Assembly: GCA_945892775.1 (NCBI GenBank)
Contig: CAMDDP010000008.1
Coordinates: 18,879 to 82,878, forward strand
Origin: Chitinophaga pinensis
GTDB lineage: Bacteria; Bacteroidota; Bacteroidia; Chitinophagales; UBA10324
DNA length: 64,000 bases
Reading direction: 5' to 3'
Below, piece by piece: positions 46,339 through 54,932 of the stretch. The position numbers and the translations under genes are program-made. Under the pieces are notes generated by a model. That model worked only from the letters and a program-made list of their open reading frames with translations, was not told the origin of the DNA and made no database searches. Each line of letters starts with the position of its first letter. Position 1 is the first letter of the stretch.

Positions 46339-46369
46339 CTATTTATAGTTTTTGTTTAAAAGCATTAAA

Positions 46370-47275
46370 TCACTTTGTTAATTGACGAAAAATTTCTTCA
46401 AGATTTTGTTTTTCCTGCTGCATTGAAAGTATGGTGAGTTTATTTTCAACTGCAAAACGAAAAACTTTTTCCTGTATATCGGTTGCTGAATTCAATTCAA
46501 AATTATTTGCTCCTGCATTTCTTGCATTCGTCACTCCTTCTATCTGCATTAATAATTTTTCATTCACACTTTCTTTAAAACTCACTTTCACTACAACTTC
46601 ATTCGATGAGGTGCGTTGTAAATTTTCGGCTGTATCGTTCGCTACAATTTTTCCTTTGTTTATAATGATTACTCTGTGACACAATGCCTGTACTTCCTGC
46701 ATGATGTGAGTTGATAGTATCACCGTTTTTTCTTTTCCCAACTCGCGAATTAAATTTCTTATCTCTACTAATTGATTCGGATCAAGCCCTGATGTTGGTT
46801 CATCTAAAATTAAAACTTCGGGATCATGTATAAGCGCCTGGGCCAATCCAACCCGCTGGCGATATCCTTTTGAAAGCGCACCTATTTTTTTATTCATTTC
46901 CTGCTTAAGCCCAGTAACCTCGAGCATTTCTTCCATTCTTGATTTTCGCTGCTTGCCTTTTATTCCGTTCAAACCTGCAACAAACAACAAAAATTCTTTT
47001 ACATACATCTCTGTATAAAGCGGATTATTCTCAGGTAAATAACCAACCTTGCTTCTTGCTTGTAATGAATCTTTTTCTACATCAAAATTACAAACGAATG
47101 CTTTACCCTCGGTTTGCGGAATGAACCCGGAGAGAATTTTCATGGTTGTACTTTTACCCGCCCCATTGGGTCCAAGAAAACCAAGTATTTCACCAGGCTT
47201 CACCTCAAATGAAATGCCGTCGATAGCTTTTTGCTCGCCATAAATCTTTGTAAGCCCCTGAACTATTACTGACAT
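46370..47275 (-). CDS. gldA: Gliding-motility-associated ABC transporter ATP-binding protein GldA
   Basis: A 301-residue ABC ATPase: Walker A GPNGAGKSTTMKIL (about residues 34-47), Q-loop region VGYLPENNPLY, signature LSKGYRQRVGLAQAL and Walker B VLILDEPTSGLD. A C-terminal domain of about 80 residues (about 220-301) resembles the DrrA/GldA extension. It energises the GldF/GldG transporter and opens a five-gene minus-strand operon. I see no exact TAnnTTTG element directly upstream. Confidence 0.93.
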   Translation of the reverse strand: MSVIVQGLTKIYGEQKAIDGISFEVKPGEILGFLGPNGAGKSTTMKILSGFIPQTEGKAFVCNFDVEKDSLQARSKVGYLPENNPLYTEMYVKEFLLFVAGLNGIKGKQRKSRMEEMLEVTGLKQEMNKKIGALSKGYRQRVGLAQALIHDPEVLILDEPTSGLDPNQLVEIRNLIRELGKEKTVILSTHIMQEVQALCHRVIIINKGKIVANDTAENLQRTSSNEVVVKVSFKESVNEKLLMQIEGVTNARNAGANNFELNSATDIQEKVFRFAVENKLTILSMQQEKQNLEEIFRQLTK

Positions 47276-47450
47276 GGAGTATTGTACGCAACGAATTAAG
47301 TGTGTTGTAATTGATAACTACAATAGAGAATTATTATTTCACAAACAAAAGATGAGACCATGACTAATGAATGATACAAAAAAGACCACCCTAAAAGTAT
47401 GATTGTCTTTAACAAACAATCTGAATCTATTTTCTTTACAAACTCCTAAT

Positions 47451-47458
47451 TACTTTTG
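47451..47458 (+). promoter_or_regulatory. -7 promoter element of the glycyl-tRNA synthetase gene (TACTTTTG), implying a leaderless mRNA
   Basis: Exact TAnnTTTG match whose last base is 6 bases before the ATG at 47465. With a transcription start 4-7 bases beyond the element, the mRNA would begin at or next to the ATG. It also argues against the TTG at 47456, which lies inside the element. Confidence 0.6.
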
Positions 47459-47464
47459 CCCATT

Positions 47465-49006
47465 ATGGCTGAACAAAGAGATTTATTTAAAGACATTATT
47501 TCTCACGCAAAAGAATATGGATTCGTTTTTCCATCTAGCGAAATTTATGATGGGTTGAGTTCAGTTTATGACTATGGGCAAAATGGAGTGGAACTTAAAA
47601 GAAACATTCGGGAATACTGGTGGAAAGCAATGGTGCAAATGCACGAAAACATTGTTGGGCTTGATGCTGCCATCTTCATGCACCCAACAACCTGGAAAGC
47701 AAGTGGCCATGTTGATGCTTTTAATGATCCGCTAATTGACAATAAAGATTCTAAAAAAAGATATCGAGCTGATGTATTGATTGAAGACCACATTGCAAAA
47801 ATTGAATCGAAAATTGAAAAAGAAGTAGAAAAATCCCGCATTCGTTTTGGCGAAAGTTTTGATGAAGCTATGTACCGTACAACCAATCCGCGTGTTATAG
47901 AAAATCAAAAAAAAATTGATGATATCAATGTCCGATTTAAAAAAGCATTAGAAGAAAACAACCTCAACGATGTAAAACAGATAATCGTCGATTTAGAAAT
48001 TGTTTGTCCTGTAAGTGGCACCCGAAATTGGACCGATGTACGCCAGTTTAATTTAATGTTCAATACTTCAATTGGATCCGTTAGTGAAGATTCGAACTCC
48101 ATTTATTTACGACCTGAAACAGCACAAGGAATTTTTGTGAATTTTTTAAATGTGCAAAAAACTGGAAGAATGAAAATTCCATTTGGCATTGCACAAACTG
48201 GAAAAGCTTTTAGAAATGAGATAGTTGCGCGTCAATTTATTTTTCGCATGCGCGAGTTTGAACAAATGGAAATGCAATTTTTTGTTCGTCCCGGCTCTGA
48301 AGAAAAATGGTATGCCTACTGGAAAGAGCAAAGAATAAAATGGCATCGGGCATTGGGCATTTCAGAAAAGAAATATCGCTTTCATGACCATTTAAAATTA
48401 GCTCACTATGCAAAAGCTGCCTGCGATATTGAATTTGAATTTCCATTTGGGTTTAAAGAATTAGAAGGCATTCATTCCAGAAGTGATTTTGATTTATCAA
48501 ATCACGAAAAATTCAGCGGAAAAAAATTACAATACTTCGATCCTGAATTAAATGAGAGTTATGTTCCTTATGTAATTGAAACCAGCATTGGATTAGATAG
48601 AATGTTTCTCGCATTGCTTTCAGTTTCTTATAAAAACGAAAAGTTAGAAGATGGAAGCGAACGAGTTGTTTTGAGCTTGCCCCCATGTTTGGCTCCGGTA
48701 AAAGTTGCTATCCTTCCACTTATGAATAAAGATGGCTTATCTGAAAAAGGGTTAGAAATATTCAACCAGCTGAAATCATTTCACCTCTGTCATTTTGAAG
48801 AAAAAGACACTATTGGAAAAAGATATAGAAGACAAGATGCCATAGGAACGCCTTACTGTATCACGGTTGACCATCAAACATTGGAAGATGATACTGTAAC
48901 CATTCGCGAGCGTGACTCGATGCAACAAGAAAGAATTGCGGTTAGTGAAGTATTGAAAATTGTAAGTAATAGAGTGAATATGAATTTAGTGCTAGAAAAT
49001 ATTTAA
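47465..49006 (+). CDS. glyS: Glycine--tRNA ligase, single-chain class II type
   Basis: ATG 47465 gives 513 residues. VFPSSEIYDGLSSVYDYGQNGVELK, DAAIFMHPTTWKASGHVDAF, RPETAQGIFVNF, motif 2 FRNEIVARQFIFRMREFEQMEMQFFV, and motif 3 ETSIGLDRMFLALL are those of the dimeric alpha2 glycyl-tRNA synthetase, not the alpha2-beta2 GlyQ/GlyS form. The anticodon-binding domain is C-terminal (about residues 415-510). It charges tRNA-Gly. Its stop overlaps the start of the next small lipoprotein gene. Confidence 0.97.
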   Translation: MAEQRDLFKDIISHAKEYGFVFPSSEIYDGLSSVYDYGQNGVELKRNIREYWWKAMVQMHENIVGLDAAIFMHPTTWKASGHVDAFNDPLIDNKDSKKRYRADVLIEDHIAKIESKIEKEVEKSRIRFGESFDEAMYRTTNPRVIENQKKIDDINVRFKKALEENNLNDVKQIIVDLEIVCPVSGTRNWTDVRQFNLMFNTSIGSVSEDSNSIYLRPETAQGIFVNFLNVQKTGRMKIPFGIAQTGKAFRNEIVARQFIFRMREFEQMEMQFFVRPGSEEKWYAYWKEQRIKWHRALGISEKKYRFHDHLKLAHYAKAACDIEFEFPFGFKELEGIHSRSDFDLSNHEKFSGKKLQYFDPELNESYVPYVIETSIGLDRMFLALLSVSYKNEKLEDGSERVVLSLPPCLAPVKVAILPLMNKDGLSEKGLEIFNQLKSFHLCHFEEKDTIGKRYRRQDAIGTPYCITVDHQTLEDDTVTIRERDSMQQERIAVSEVLKIVSNRVNMNLVLENI

Positions 49007-49377
49007 TGAAAATATTTTTCCATTTCCTTATTGCTGTTTTAATTGTTATTTCTTCTTGCAAGGAAGAAAATAAAAACGATGTAGTCACACCCATTCATAC
49101 CGCCTCATTACAAATAATAGTTTTTAAAAATGACACCAACAACATACTAAAACCATTAACCGATGTATCCATCTTCTTATACCTAACGGATAACGATAGA
49201 ACTAATAACGAAAATATAAAATACATGGGAACAGTGAATGACAGCGGTAAAATTTCATTCAACAAATTACCTAACGAATATTACTACTTACTTGCCTCCC
49301 ATTCAACTTACGGAACAAAAAAATTGGAAACAGCTACACCCAATAACAGCATCTCTTACGAAGAGATAGATTTCTAA
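49006..49377 (+). CDS. Small lipoprotein with a beta-sandwich-like domain
   Basis: A 123-residue protein with a type II signal peptide: hydrophobic FFHFLIAVLIVI then lipobox ISSC (Cys near residue 18). The remainder reads LTDVSIFLYLTDNDRTNNE, GTVNDSGKISFNKLPNEYYYLLASH, like the short carboxypeptidase-regulatory or CNA-B beta-sandwich repeats. The ATG overlaps the last base of the glyS stop, so it is translationally coupled, and gmk follows 29 bases later. Function unknown; the coupling with a tRNA synthetase gene is probably accidental. Confidence 0.75.
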   Translation: MKIFFHFLIAVLIVISSCKEENKNDVVTPIHTASLQIIVFKNDTNNILKPLTDVSIFLYLTDNDRTNNENIKYMGTVNDSGKISFNKLPNEYYYLLASHSTYGTKKLETATPNNSISYEEIDF

Positions 49378-49394
49378 TTCTTTTCTATTTTTTT

Positions 49395-49402
49395 TAATTT
49401 TG
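49395..49402 (+). promoter_or_regulatory. -7 promoter element of gmk (TAATTTTG), implying a leaderless mRNA
   Basis: Exact TAnnTTTG match ending 4 bases before the gmk ATG (CACC then ATG). This would place the transcription start at or within one or two bases of the start codon. The 29-base gap from the previous gene leaves no space for another promoter arrangement. Confidence 0.6.
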
Positions 49403-49406
49403 CACC

Positions 49407-49976
49407 ATGCTGCCAAAAGTTATAATCGTTACAGCACCATCAGGTGCAGGCAAAACAACAATTGTTAAACATTTGTTATCACACTTTCCTCAATTGGCCT
49501 TTTCTGTTTCGGCAACTACTCGCGCCCCTCGTTCAGGGGAAATTGACGGCATTGATTATTATTTTATTTCAGTCGAAGAATTTAACCAGCGGGTTCTGAA
49601 TAAAGAATTTGTCGAATATGAAGAAGTATACAAACAATCTTTTTATGGAACTTTAATGGAGGAAGTAAAAAGATTGTGGAAAGAAGACTTAGTAGTCGTG
49701 TTTGACGTGGATGTGAAAGGAGCAATGACCCTTAAGAAAAATTTTGGCGAAAGCGCGCTTTCACTTTTTATTAAACCCCCTTCAAAAGATATTCTTGACC
49801 AACGATTACGCAATCGTGCTACCGATGAACTTTCAAAAATAAAGGAGCGAATTAAAAAAGCTCACTACGAATTAGAATTTGAAGAATATTTCGATCGCAC
49901 AATTATAAATGATGATTTGCAGGATGCATTAAAAGACGCAACCCAGATTGTTCAGAAATTTATTTATAAGAAATAA
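49407..49976 (+). CDS. gmk: Guanylate kinase
   Basis: A 189-residue kinase. TAPSGAGKTTIVKHLL near the N-terminus is the P-loop; FSVSATTRAPRSGEIDGIDYYF, EFVEYEEVYKQSFYGT (GMP binding), and VVFDVDVKGAMTLKK follow in order. RLRNRATDELSKIKERI is the lid. It phosphorylates GMP to GDP. A -7 element only four bases before the ATG suggests leaderless transcription. Confidence 0.97.
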   Translation: MLPKVIIVTAPSGAGKTTIVKHLLSHFPQLAFSVSATTRAPRSGEIDGIDYYFISVEEFNQRVLNKEFVEYEEVYKQSFYGTLMEEVKRLWKEDLVVVFDVDVKGAMTLKKNFGESALSLFIKPPSKDILDQRLRNRATDELSKIKERIKKAHYELEFEEYFDRTIINDDLQDALKDATQIVQKFIYKK

Positions 49977-50025
49977 TTTTTTCATTACTACTCCTTTCAT
50001 ACTTTCGAAGAATCAATTTTAAAAA

Positions 50026-50412
50026 ATGGAAACAAAAGTTACAGAAGGCATTCGCATTAGTGTCGAAGTTTTTTTTCAACCTGATTATTCTCAACCACTA
50101 TCGAATGAATTCATGTTTGCTTATCGAATTACGATAACAAACGAAAGTGATTATGCCATTAAATTATTGCGTCGTCATTGGATTATTATTGATGCAAACG
50201 GACTTAAACGCGAAGTAGAGGGAGATGGAGTGATAGGACAACAACCAGTAATTGAGCCCGGTGCTTCTCATCAATACGTTTCAGGTTCCGCTTTAAAAAC
50301 TGAGATTGGAAAAATGTATGGCACCTATTTAATGCAACGACAATTCGATGAAGTTCAGTTTAATGTTCATATTCCTGAATTTCAAATGATAGCGCCTTAT
50401 AAATTAAATTAA
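50026..50412 (+). CDS. apaG: Co2+/Mg2+ efflux protein ApaG
   Basis: A 128-residue single-domain FN3-like protein. YRITITNESDYAIKLLRRHWIIID and GDGVIGQQPVIEPGASHQYVSG are the family signature and the length is exactly that of ApaG. Upstream, TACTTTCG near 50000 is a near match to the -7 promoter element. The molecular role is not well defined in the family; association with Mg/Co homeostasis comes from enterobacterial genetics. Confidence 0.94.
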   Translation: METKVTEGIRISVEVFFQPDYSQPLSNEFMFAYRITITNESDYAIKLLRRHWIIIDANGLKREVEGDGVIGQQPVIEPGASHQYVSGSALKTEIGKMYGTYLMQRQFDEVQFNVHIPEFQMIAPYKLN

Positions 50413-50432
50413 CGGCATTTTTTTTTGTTATT

Positions 50433-50440
50433 TATATTTG
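50433..50440 (+). promoter_or_regulatory. -7 promoter element for metF (TATATTTG)
   Basis: Exact TAnnTTTG match 57 bases upstream of the metF ATG, in the 85-base gap after apaG. The longer leader shows no strong hairpin. Confidence 0.5.
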
Positions 50441-50497
50441 AATAACCATAAAGCAACTAATTATTTAAACCTCTATTAATCGAGATTGAAAATACTT

Positions 50498-51448
50498 ATG
50501 AAAGTTACCGAACACATTGCACAAACAAAAAAAACACTATTCTCCTTTGAGATCCTTCCTCCACTAAAAGGAGTTGGTATTCAAGCGATATATAACACAC
50601 TCGATCCATTAATGGAGTTTAAACCTCCTTTTATTAATGTTACCTACCATCGTTCAGAATTTATTTTTAGAAAAACTGCTGACGGCTTATTCGAGAAAAA
50701 AATTGTTCGTAAGCGCCCAGGCACAGCAGGAATATGCGCCGCAATAATGACCAAGTATGGAGTAGATTCCGTTCCACATTTAATATGTGGCGGATTTTCA
50801 ATTGATGAAACAGAAGATATATTAATTGAACTTGATTTTCTTGGCATCAATAATGTGCTCTTATTGCGTGGCGACAAAATGAAGAGTGAAGAAATTTTTA
50901 CCCCTCAAAAAGATGGTCATAAAAATGCTCTACAACTTATTAATCAAACAGTGAAAATGAATAAAGGTGCTTATTTGGAAGAAGAATTAAACAATGCAAT
51001 GCCCACTGATTTTTGCATTGGAGTGGCTGGATATCCTGAAAAACATTATGAGTCCCCTGATTTTGATACCGACCTACAACACCTGAAATCAAAAGTGGAT
51101 GCCGGTGCTCATTACATTGTCACGCAAATGTTTTTTAACAATCAAAAATATTTTGATTTTGTTAAAGCTTGTCGCCAGATTGGAATAATGGTTCCGATTA
51201 TTCCTGGATTGAAACCCATTACTACAAAAAAACAAATAACCAATCTTCCTAAAATATTTAATGTAGATATTCCATCCGATTTGCTAAAAGAATTTGAGAT
51301 TTGTAATTCTGAAAATGATTATAAACAAGTAGGCATTGAATGGGCTATTCAACAATGCAAAGAACTAATGAATGAAAAAGTTCCGGTGATTCATTTTTAT
51401 ACAATGAGCAATTCAGAATCTGTAAAAAATGTGGTCGCCAATTTATAA
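50498..51448 (+). CDS. metF: Methylenetetrahydrofolate reductase
   Basis: ATG 50498 gives 316 residues; a TTG 12 bases earlier is in frame but unlikely. FSFEILPPLKGVGI at the N-terminus holds the catalytic Glu, and NVTYHRSEF, PHLICGGFS, NNVLLLRGD, IGVAGYPEKHYESP, and YIVTQMFFNNQKYFDFV are MetF motifs. It is a TIM-barrel flavoprotein that makes 5-methyl-THF for methionine synthesis. It has no C-terminal regulatory domain, as in bacterial forms. It converges on the minus-strand gene ending at 51465. Confidence 0.96.
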   Translation: MKVTEHIAQTKKTLFSFEILPPLKGVGIQAIYNTLDPLMEFKPPFINVTYHRSEFIFRKTADGLFEKKIVRKRPGTAGICAAIMTKYGVDSVPHLICGGFSIDETEDILIELDFLGINNVLLLRGDKMKSEEIFTPQKDGHKNALQLINQTVKMNKGAYLEEELNNAMPTDFCIGVAGYPEKHYESPDFDTDLQHLKSKVDAGAHYIVTQMFFNNQKYFDFVKACRQIGIMVPIIPGLKPITTKKQITNLPKIFNVDIPSDLLKEFEICNSENDYKQVGIEWAIQQCKELMNEKVPVIHFYTMSNSESVKNVVANL

Positions 51449-51464
51449 CAACCAAAATTTTGAA

Positions 51465-52847
51465 TTAGCCTCCTTTCTTATCTGAAATTCGTTTTGCGTT
51501 TTGCTCCTCTGTAACATAACTTAATATAAATAATCCCGCTAAAAAAAAGGGTATGCAAGGAATTTTATATCGCACCAAAGCTCCAAAATTATAGGCTGTA
51601 AACCCAATACTGAATCCGAAGAACATTGCAAAGAAAACACAGAAAAAAATAGTGGCATTACTGCCTATAGCTTTAAAAGTTCTTCCTATTCCGGTTCGGT
51701 AGAATATTCTTAATGTAAATAACAGAATGAGAAAGCTTTCAAGAGCAGATAATAACATAACAGGGTTTCTTGTTTCCCAAAGATATGGCCTAAAAAGTGT
51801 TACATTAATAGCAGCAGGAATATTTTTAACTATACTTAAAACTGATCCATCCATTTCACCTAAACTATACCCCGATGCATTTGCAGTTTGGGCAAGATAT
51901 CCATGATAATCCTGATATTTAGTTGCTGTCTTTAATGCCCCTTGAATAGAGAATTGTTGAAAATCTTTACCTAATCTATCAACAACAAAATAACCCGCAA
52001 CTGATGAAACAACAATAACAATAGGCCCCATCATAATTCTTAAAAACTGAACTTTTAGCCGATCACGATAGGTAAGAAAAATCCAAAAAAGAAGTGATGG
52101 CGCGAAACTAAAAACAATATAAGGCTTAATTATCAAACAAAAATAACTTGAAATAGATAACATAACAATGGAAAAAAATACCTTTCTTCTTTTAATGAAC
52201 AGATTGTATGCAGCATAAGTCATCCAACCGACACAAGCTAAAGTAATTGAGTCTTTCATAACTCCAGACCCCCAAAAAAAAACCGATGGTATATATAATG
52301 TAGCTAAAGCAAATTGAGTTTTTAATTTTGGAAATACATCAACAAATGTGACAAACATTGCCCAAACTCCCGTAAACGAAAGCGCAGCAAAACACAATGC
52401 AATAGGCAAATAAGTGTCAAAAGTAGCCAACGAAAAAAGGCCCGCTATTCTACCAACCATATACGACCCTTTATCATTTCTGAAAAACATCCAGGGCATA
52501 TATTCCTGTGAAGTAGGAAGATTATATTCGTTCTCATTGAATAACAATATAAAATAATCAGAAACATTATCGCCAAATGCACCATACATGACTGTTGCGT
52601 TGTTAAAAAACTCGTTGGTATCCCCACCACCATAATAAAAAAAATAGACCAACCCAACACCAATTGACCCAATCATTTTTAAAAGTATTCCGTGCATAAA
52701 ATACTTTCGCATTGCCTTATCTTCTGGATAAAGAAGATTTCGAATGAAAATGAAAAACATTACAAAAAGTATAAAATAGATAGGCGTTATGAGCAAATCG
52801 GTTATACTCATTAATGGTTTCCAATAAGCCTCTTTTAAGGTGTACAT
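51465..52847 (-). CDS. Polytopic membrane protein of unknown function, possible Wzy/GT-C-like
   Basis: A 460-residue protein with about ten or more hydrophobic spans. YYGGGDTNEFFNNATVMY (about residues 67-84) follows the second span and the loop FGDNVSDYFILL comes next. VFFWGSGVMKDSITLACVGW and FRPYLWETRNPVMLLSALE are other polar conserved-looking loops. An acidic GDT loop just after an early helix recalls GT-C or Wzy-type proteins, but I cannot assign a family. It is divergent from asnB and the second polysaccharide module across a 106-base gap, so a role in that polymer is plausible. Confidence 0.6.
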   Translation of the reverse strand: MYTLKEAYWKPLMSITDLLITPIYFILFVMFFIFIRNLLYPEDKAMRKYFMHGILLKMIGSIGVGLVYFFYYGGGDTNEFFNNATVMYGAFGDNVSDYFILLFNENEYNLPTSQEYMPWMFFRNDKGSYMVGRIAGLFSLATFDTYLPIALCFAALSFTGVWAMFVTFVDVFPKLKTQFALATLYIPSVFFWGSGVMKDSITLACVGWMTYAAYNLFIKRRKVFFSIVMLSISSYFCLIIKPYIVFSFAPSLLFWIFLTYRDRLKVQFLRIMMGPIVIVVSSVAGYFVVDRLGKDFQQFSIQGALKTATKYQDYHGYLAQTANASGYSLGEMDGSVLSIVKNIPAAINVTLFRPYLWETRNPVMLLSALESFLILLFTLRIFYRTGIGRTFKAIGSNATIFFCVFFAMFFGFSIGFTAYNFGALVRYKIPCIPFFLAGLFILSYVTEEQNAKRISDKKGG

Positions 52848-52852
52848 TTATT

Positions 52853-52881
52853 CAAATTTAAAGATTGATTTGAAATATCAA
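52853..52881 (-). promoter_or_regulatory. -33/-7 promoter (TTG-N18-TAAATTTG) with a leaderless transcript
   Basis: On the minus strand TTG (52879-52881), 18 bases, then TAAATTTG (52853-52860). The last base of the element is 5 bases from the ATG at 52847, so the mRNA is predicted to start at or beside the start codon. Confidence 0.65.
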
Positions 52882-52953
52882 TAGAATATATTTTCAATCT
52901 TATGTAAATGTGCTTTTTCATTTTGGTATTTTGCGCGTTCATCCTAAAAAAAT

Positions 52954-54855
52954 ATGTGTGGCATAACAGGCGTTTTTATTTTAAACCAAAATTCAAGTCC
53001 ATGGCTTGACTCACTTTTATCGGCAAATAATTCATTGATAAAAAGAGGTCCCGATGCAGGGAATATTTGGAAAAATGATCGTGTTGGATTAGCGCATCGT
53101 CGCCTATCAATAATCGATACTAGCGATGCAGCCAACCAACCAATGTTTGATCAAACCAATAGATATTCAATAATTTTTAATGGAGAAATATTCAACTATC
53201 TTGAATTAAAAGCTCAATTAATAAATAAAGGAATCGTTTTTCAAACCAATAGTGATACTGAGGTTTTGCTTCAACTTTACATTCATGACAAAGAAAATTT
53301 CTTAAATAAACTAAATGGGTTTTTTGCTTTTGCCATTTATGACTCGATAAACGAGAGTATTTTTATTGCGAGAGATCGTCTTGGCGTTAAACCAATTTAT
53401 TTTTTTAAAGATGAAACGGTTCTTGTATTTGCATCAGAAATGAAGGCATTGGATTGTTTTCCAATAAAAAGAGAAATAGACCCATTATCAATGTCACTCT
53501 ATTTTCAGCATAACTTTATCCCGCAACCTGCTACTATTTATAAAAACATTAAACAATTATTGCCTGGCCATTATATAGAATTAAAAAATAGCTCCTTTGA
53601 AGAAAAATGTTTTTATAAAATTCCATTTAAAAAGAAAGAAGAAATTGTTCCAAATGACTATTCTACTGCTTGCAAAAAATTCGAAAACCTTTTAGAAGCC
53701 TCAGTAAAAAGACGAATGATTAGTGATGTGCCCCTCGGTGCATTCTTAAGTGGAGGAATTGATTCTTCAATTATCGTTGCTCTCGCCTCAAGGTTTACAA
53801 ACAAACTAAAAACATTCTCTATTGGATTTCGTGATGAAGTTTTTTTTGACGAAACTCATTTTGCAAAACTTGTTGCTGATAAATTCAATACTGAGCATAC
53901 AGTTTTTTCACTCACTTCTAAAGATTTACTTGACGAATTTTTTAGCGCCCTTGATTATTTTGATGAACCATTTGCTGATTCATCAGCTTTGCTACAATTT
54001 ATATTGAGCAAACAAACGAGGAAACATGTAACCGTTGCATTAAGCGGAGACGGTGCAGATGAAATTTTCGGTGGTTATATGAAACATGTAGGTGAGTATA
54101 AAATTAGGAACGCAGGAATTATAGAAAAAACGATTGGCAATTTTGACTTCCTATTGAATAGATTGCCCCAATCCAGAAACAATAAATTAACGACCTTATT
54201 CAGACGGCTGAATAAATTGTCAGGAGCCTTACAATTAAATGTTAAAGAAAGATATCGTTTTTTATCCTCTATTGGTTCGGCCGAATATGTAAACAATTTA
54301 CTTTTAGATAAATGGAAAGCAAATAAAGAAAATATCAATAAAACGGAAAATAATTGGCTCAACTATTTAGAAACTGAAAAAGACATGAATGAAGTATTAT
54401 TGGCCGATGTAAAATTTGTACTGCCAAATGATATGCTTTACAAGGTGGACAGAATGAGCATGGCCAATAGTCTTGAGGTTCGCTCTCCATTTTTAGATTA
54501 TGAGGTCGTGGATTTTGCCTTTTCTCTTTCAGCTGATTATAAAATAAAGGGTAATAAAAGAAAAATAATAGTTCAAGACACATTTAAAAACATCCTTCCA
54601 ATTGATTTATACAATCGCCCCAAAAAAGGATTTGAGGTCCCATTATTGAAATGGTTTCGTTCAGATTTAAAACCCTACATTGCTGAATTAACTAACCAAA
54701 AATTTATTATCGAACAGGGAATTTTTAATTTAAAAGAAATACAAAAACTAAAACAACAAATAGATTCAATAAACCCGGGAGACTCCACCGCAAAAATGTG
54801 GGCTATTATCGTTTTTCAGCACTGGTGGAAAAAACATTCGCCTAATTTCAACTGA
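52954..54855 (+). CDS. asnB: AsnB-type glutamine-dependent amidotransferase
   Basis: A 633-residue protein with an N-terminal Ntn glutaminase domain (nucleophile Cys2 in MCGITGVF; RGPDAG; AHRRLSIID; FNGEIFNY) and an asparagine-synthetase PP-loop domain (S266GGIDSS272; LSGDGADEIFGGY; DRMSMANSLEVRSPFLD). It amidates a carboxylate using glutamine and ATP. Free asparagine synthesis is one reading. In polysaccharide loci the same family (WbpS type) amidates hexuronic acids, which fits the UDP-HexNAc dehydrogenase at 3101 and the neighbouring GT, Wza and Wzc genes. Confidence 0.92.
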   Translation: MCGITGVFILNQNSSPWLDSLLSANNSLIKRGPDAGNIWKNDRVGLAHRRLSIIDTSDAANQPMFDQTNRYSIIFNGEIFNYLELKAQLINKGIVFQTNSDTEVLLQLYIHDKENFLNKLNGFFAFAIYDSINESIFIARDRLGVKPIYFFKDETVLVFASEMKALDCFPIKREIDPLSMSLYFQHNFIPQPATIYKNIKQLLPGHYIELKNSSFEEKCFYKIPFKKKEEIVPNDYSTACKKFENLLEASVKRRMISDVPLGAFLSGGIDSSIIVALASRFTNKLKTFSIGFRDEVFFDETHFAKLVADKFNTEHTVFSLTSKDLLDEFFSALDYFDEPFADSSALLQFILSKQTRKHVTVALSGDGADEIFGGYMKHVGEYKIRNAGIIEKTIGNFDFLLNRLPQSRNNKLTTLFRRLNKLSGALQLNVKERYRFLSSIGSAEYVNNLLLDKWKANKENINKTENNWLNYLETEKDMNEVLLADVKFVLPNDMLYKVDRMSMANSLEVRSPFLDYEVVDFAFSLSADYKIKGNKRKIIVQDTFKNILPIDLYNRPKKGFEVPLLKWFRSDLKPYIAELTNQKFIIEQGIFNLKEIQKLKQQIDSINPGDSTAKMWAIIVFQHWWKKHSPNFN

Positions 54856-54932
54856 ACAAGTTTTTTTCAACCATTAGAATCCGATAATCAATTAACAACT
54901 TTTTATTAAATTTAACTTGCATAAATTTTTAT

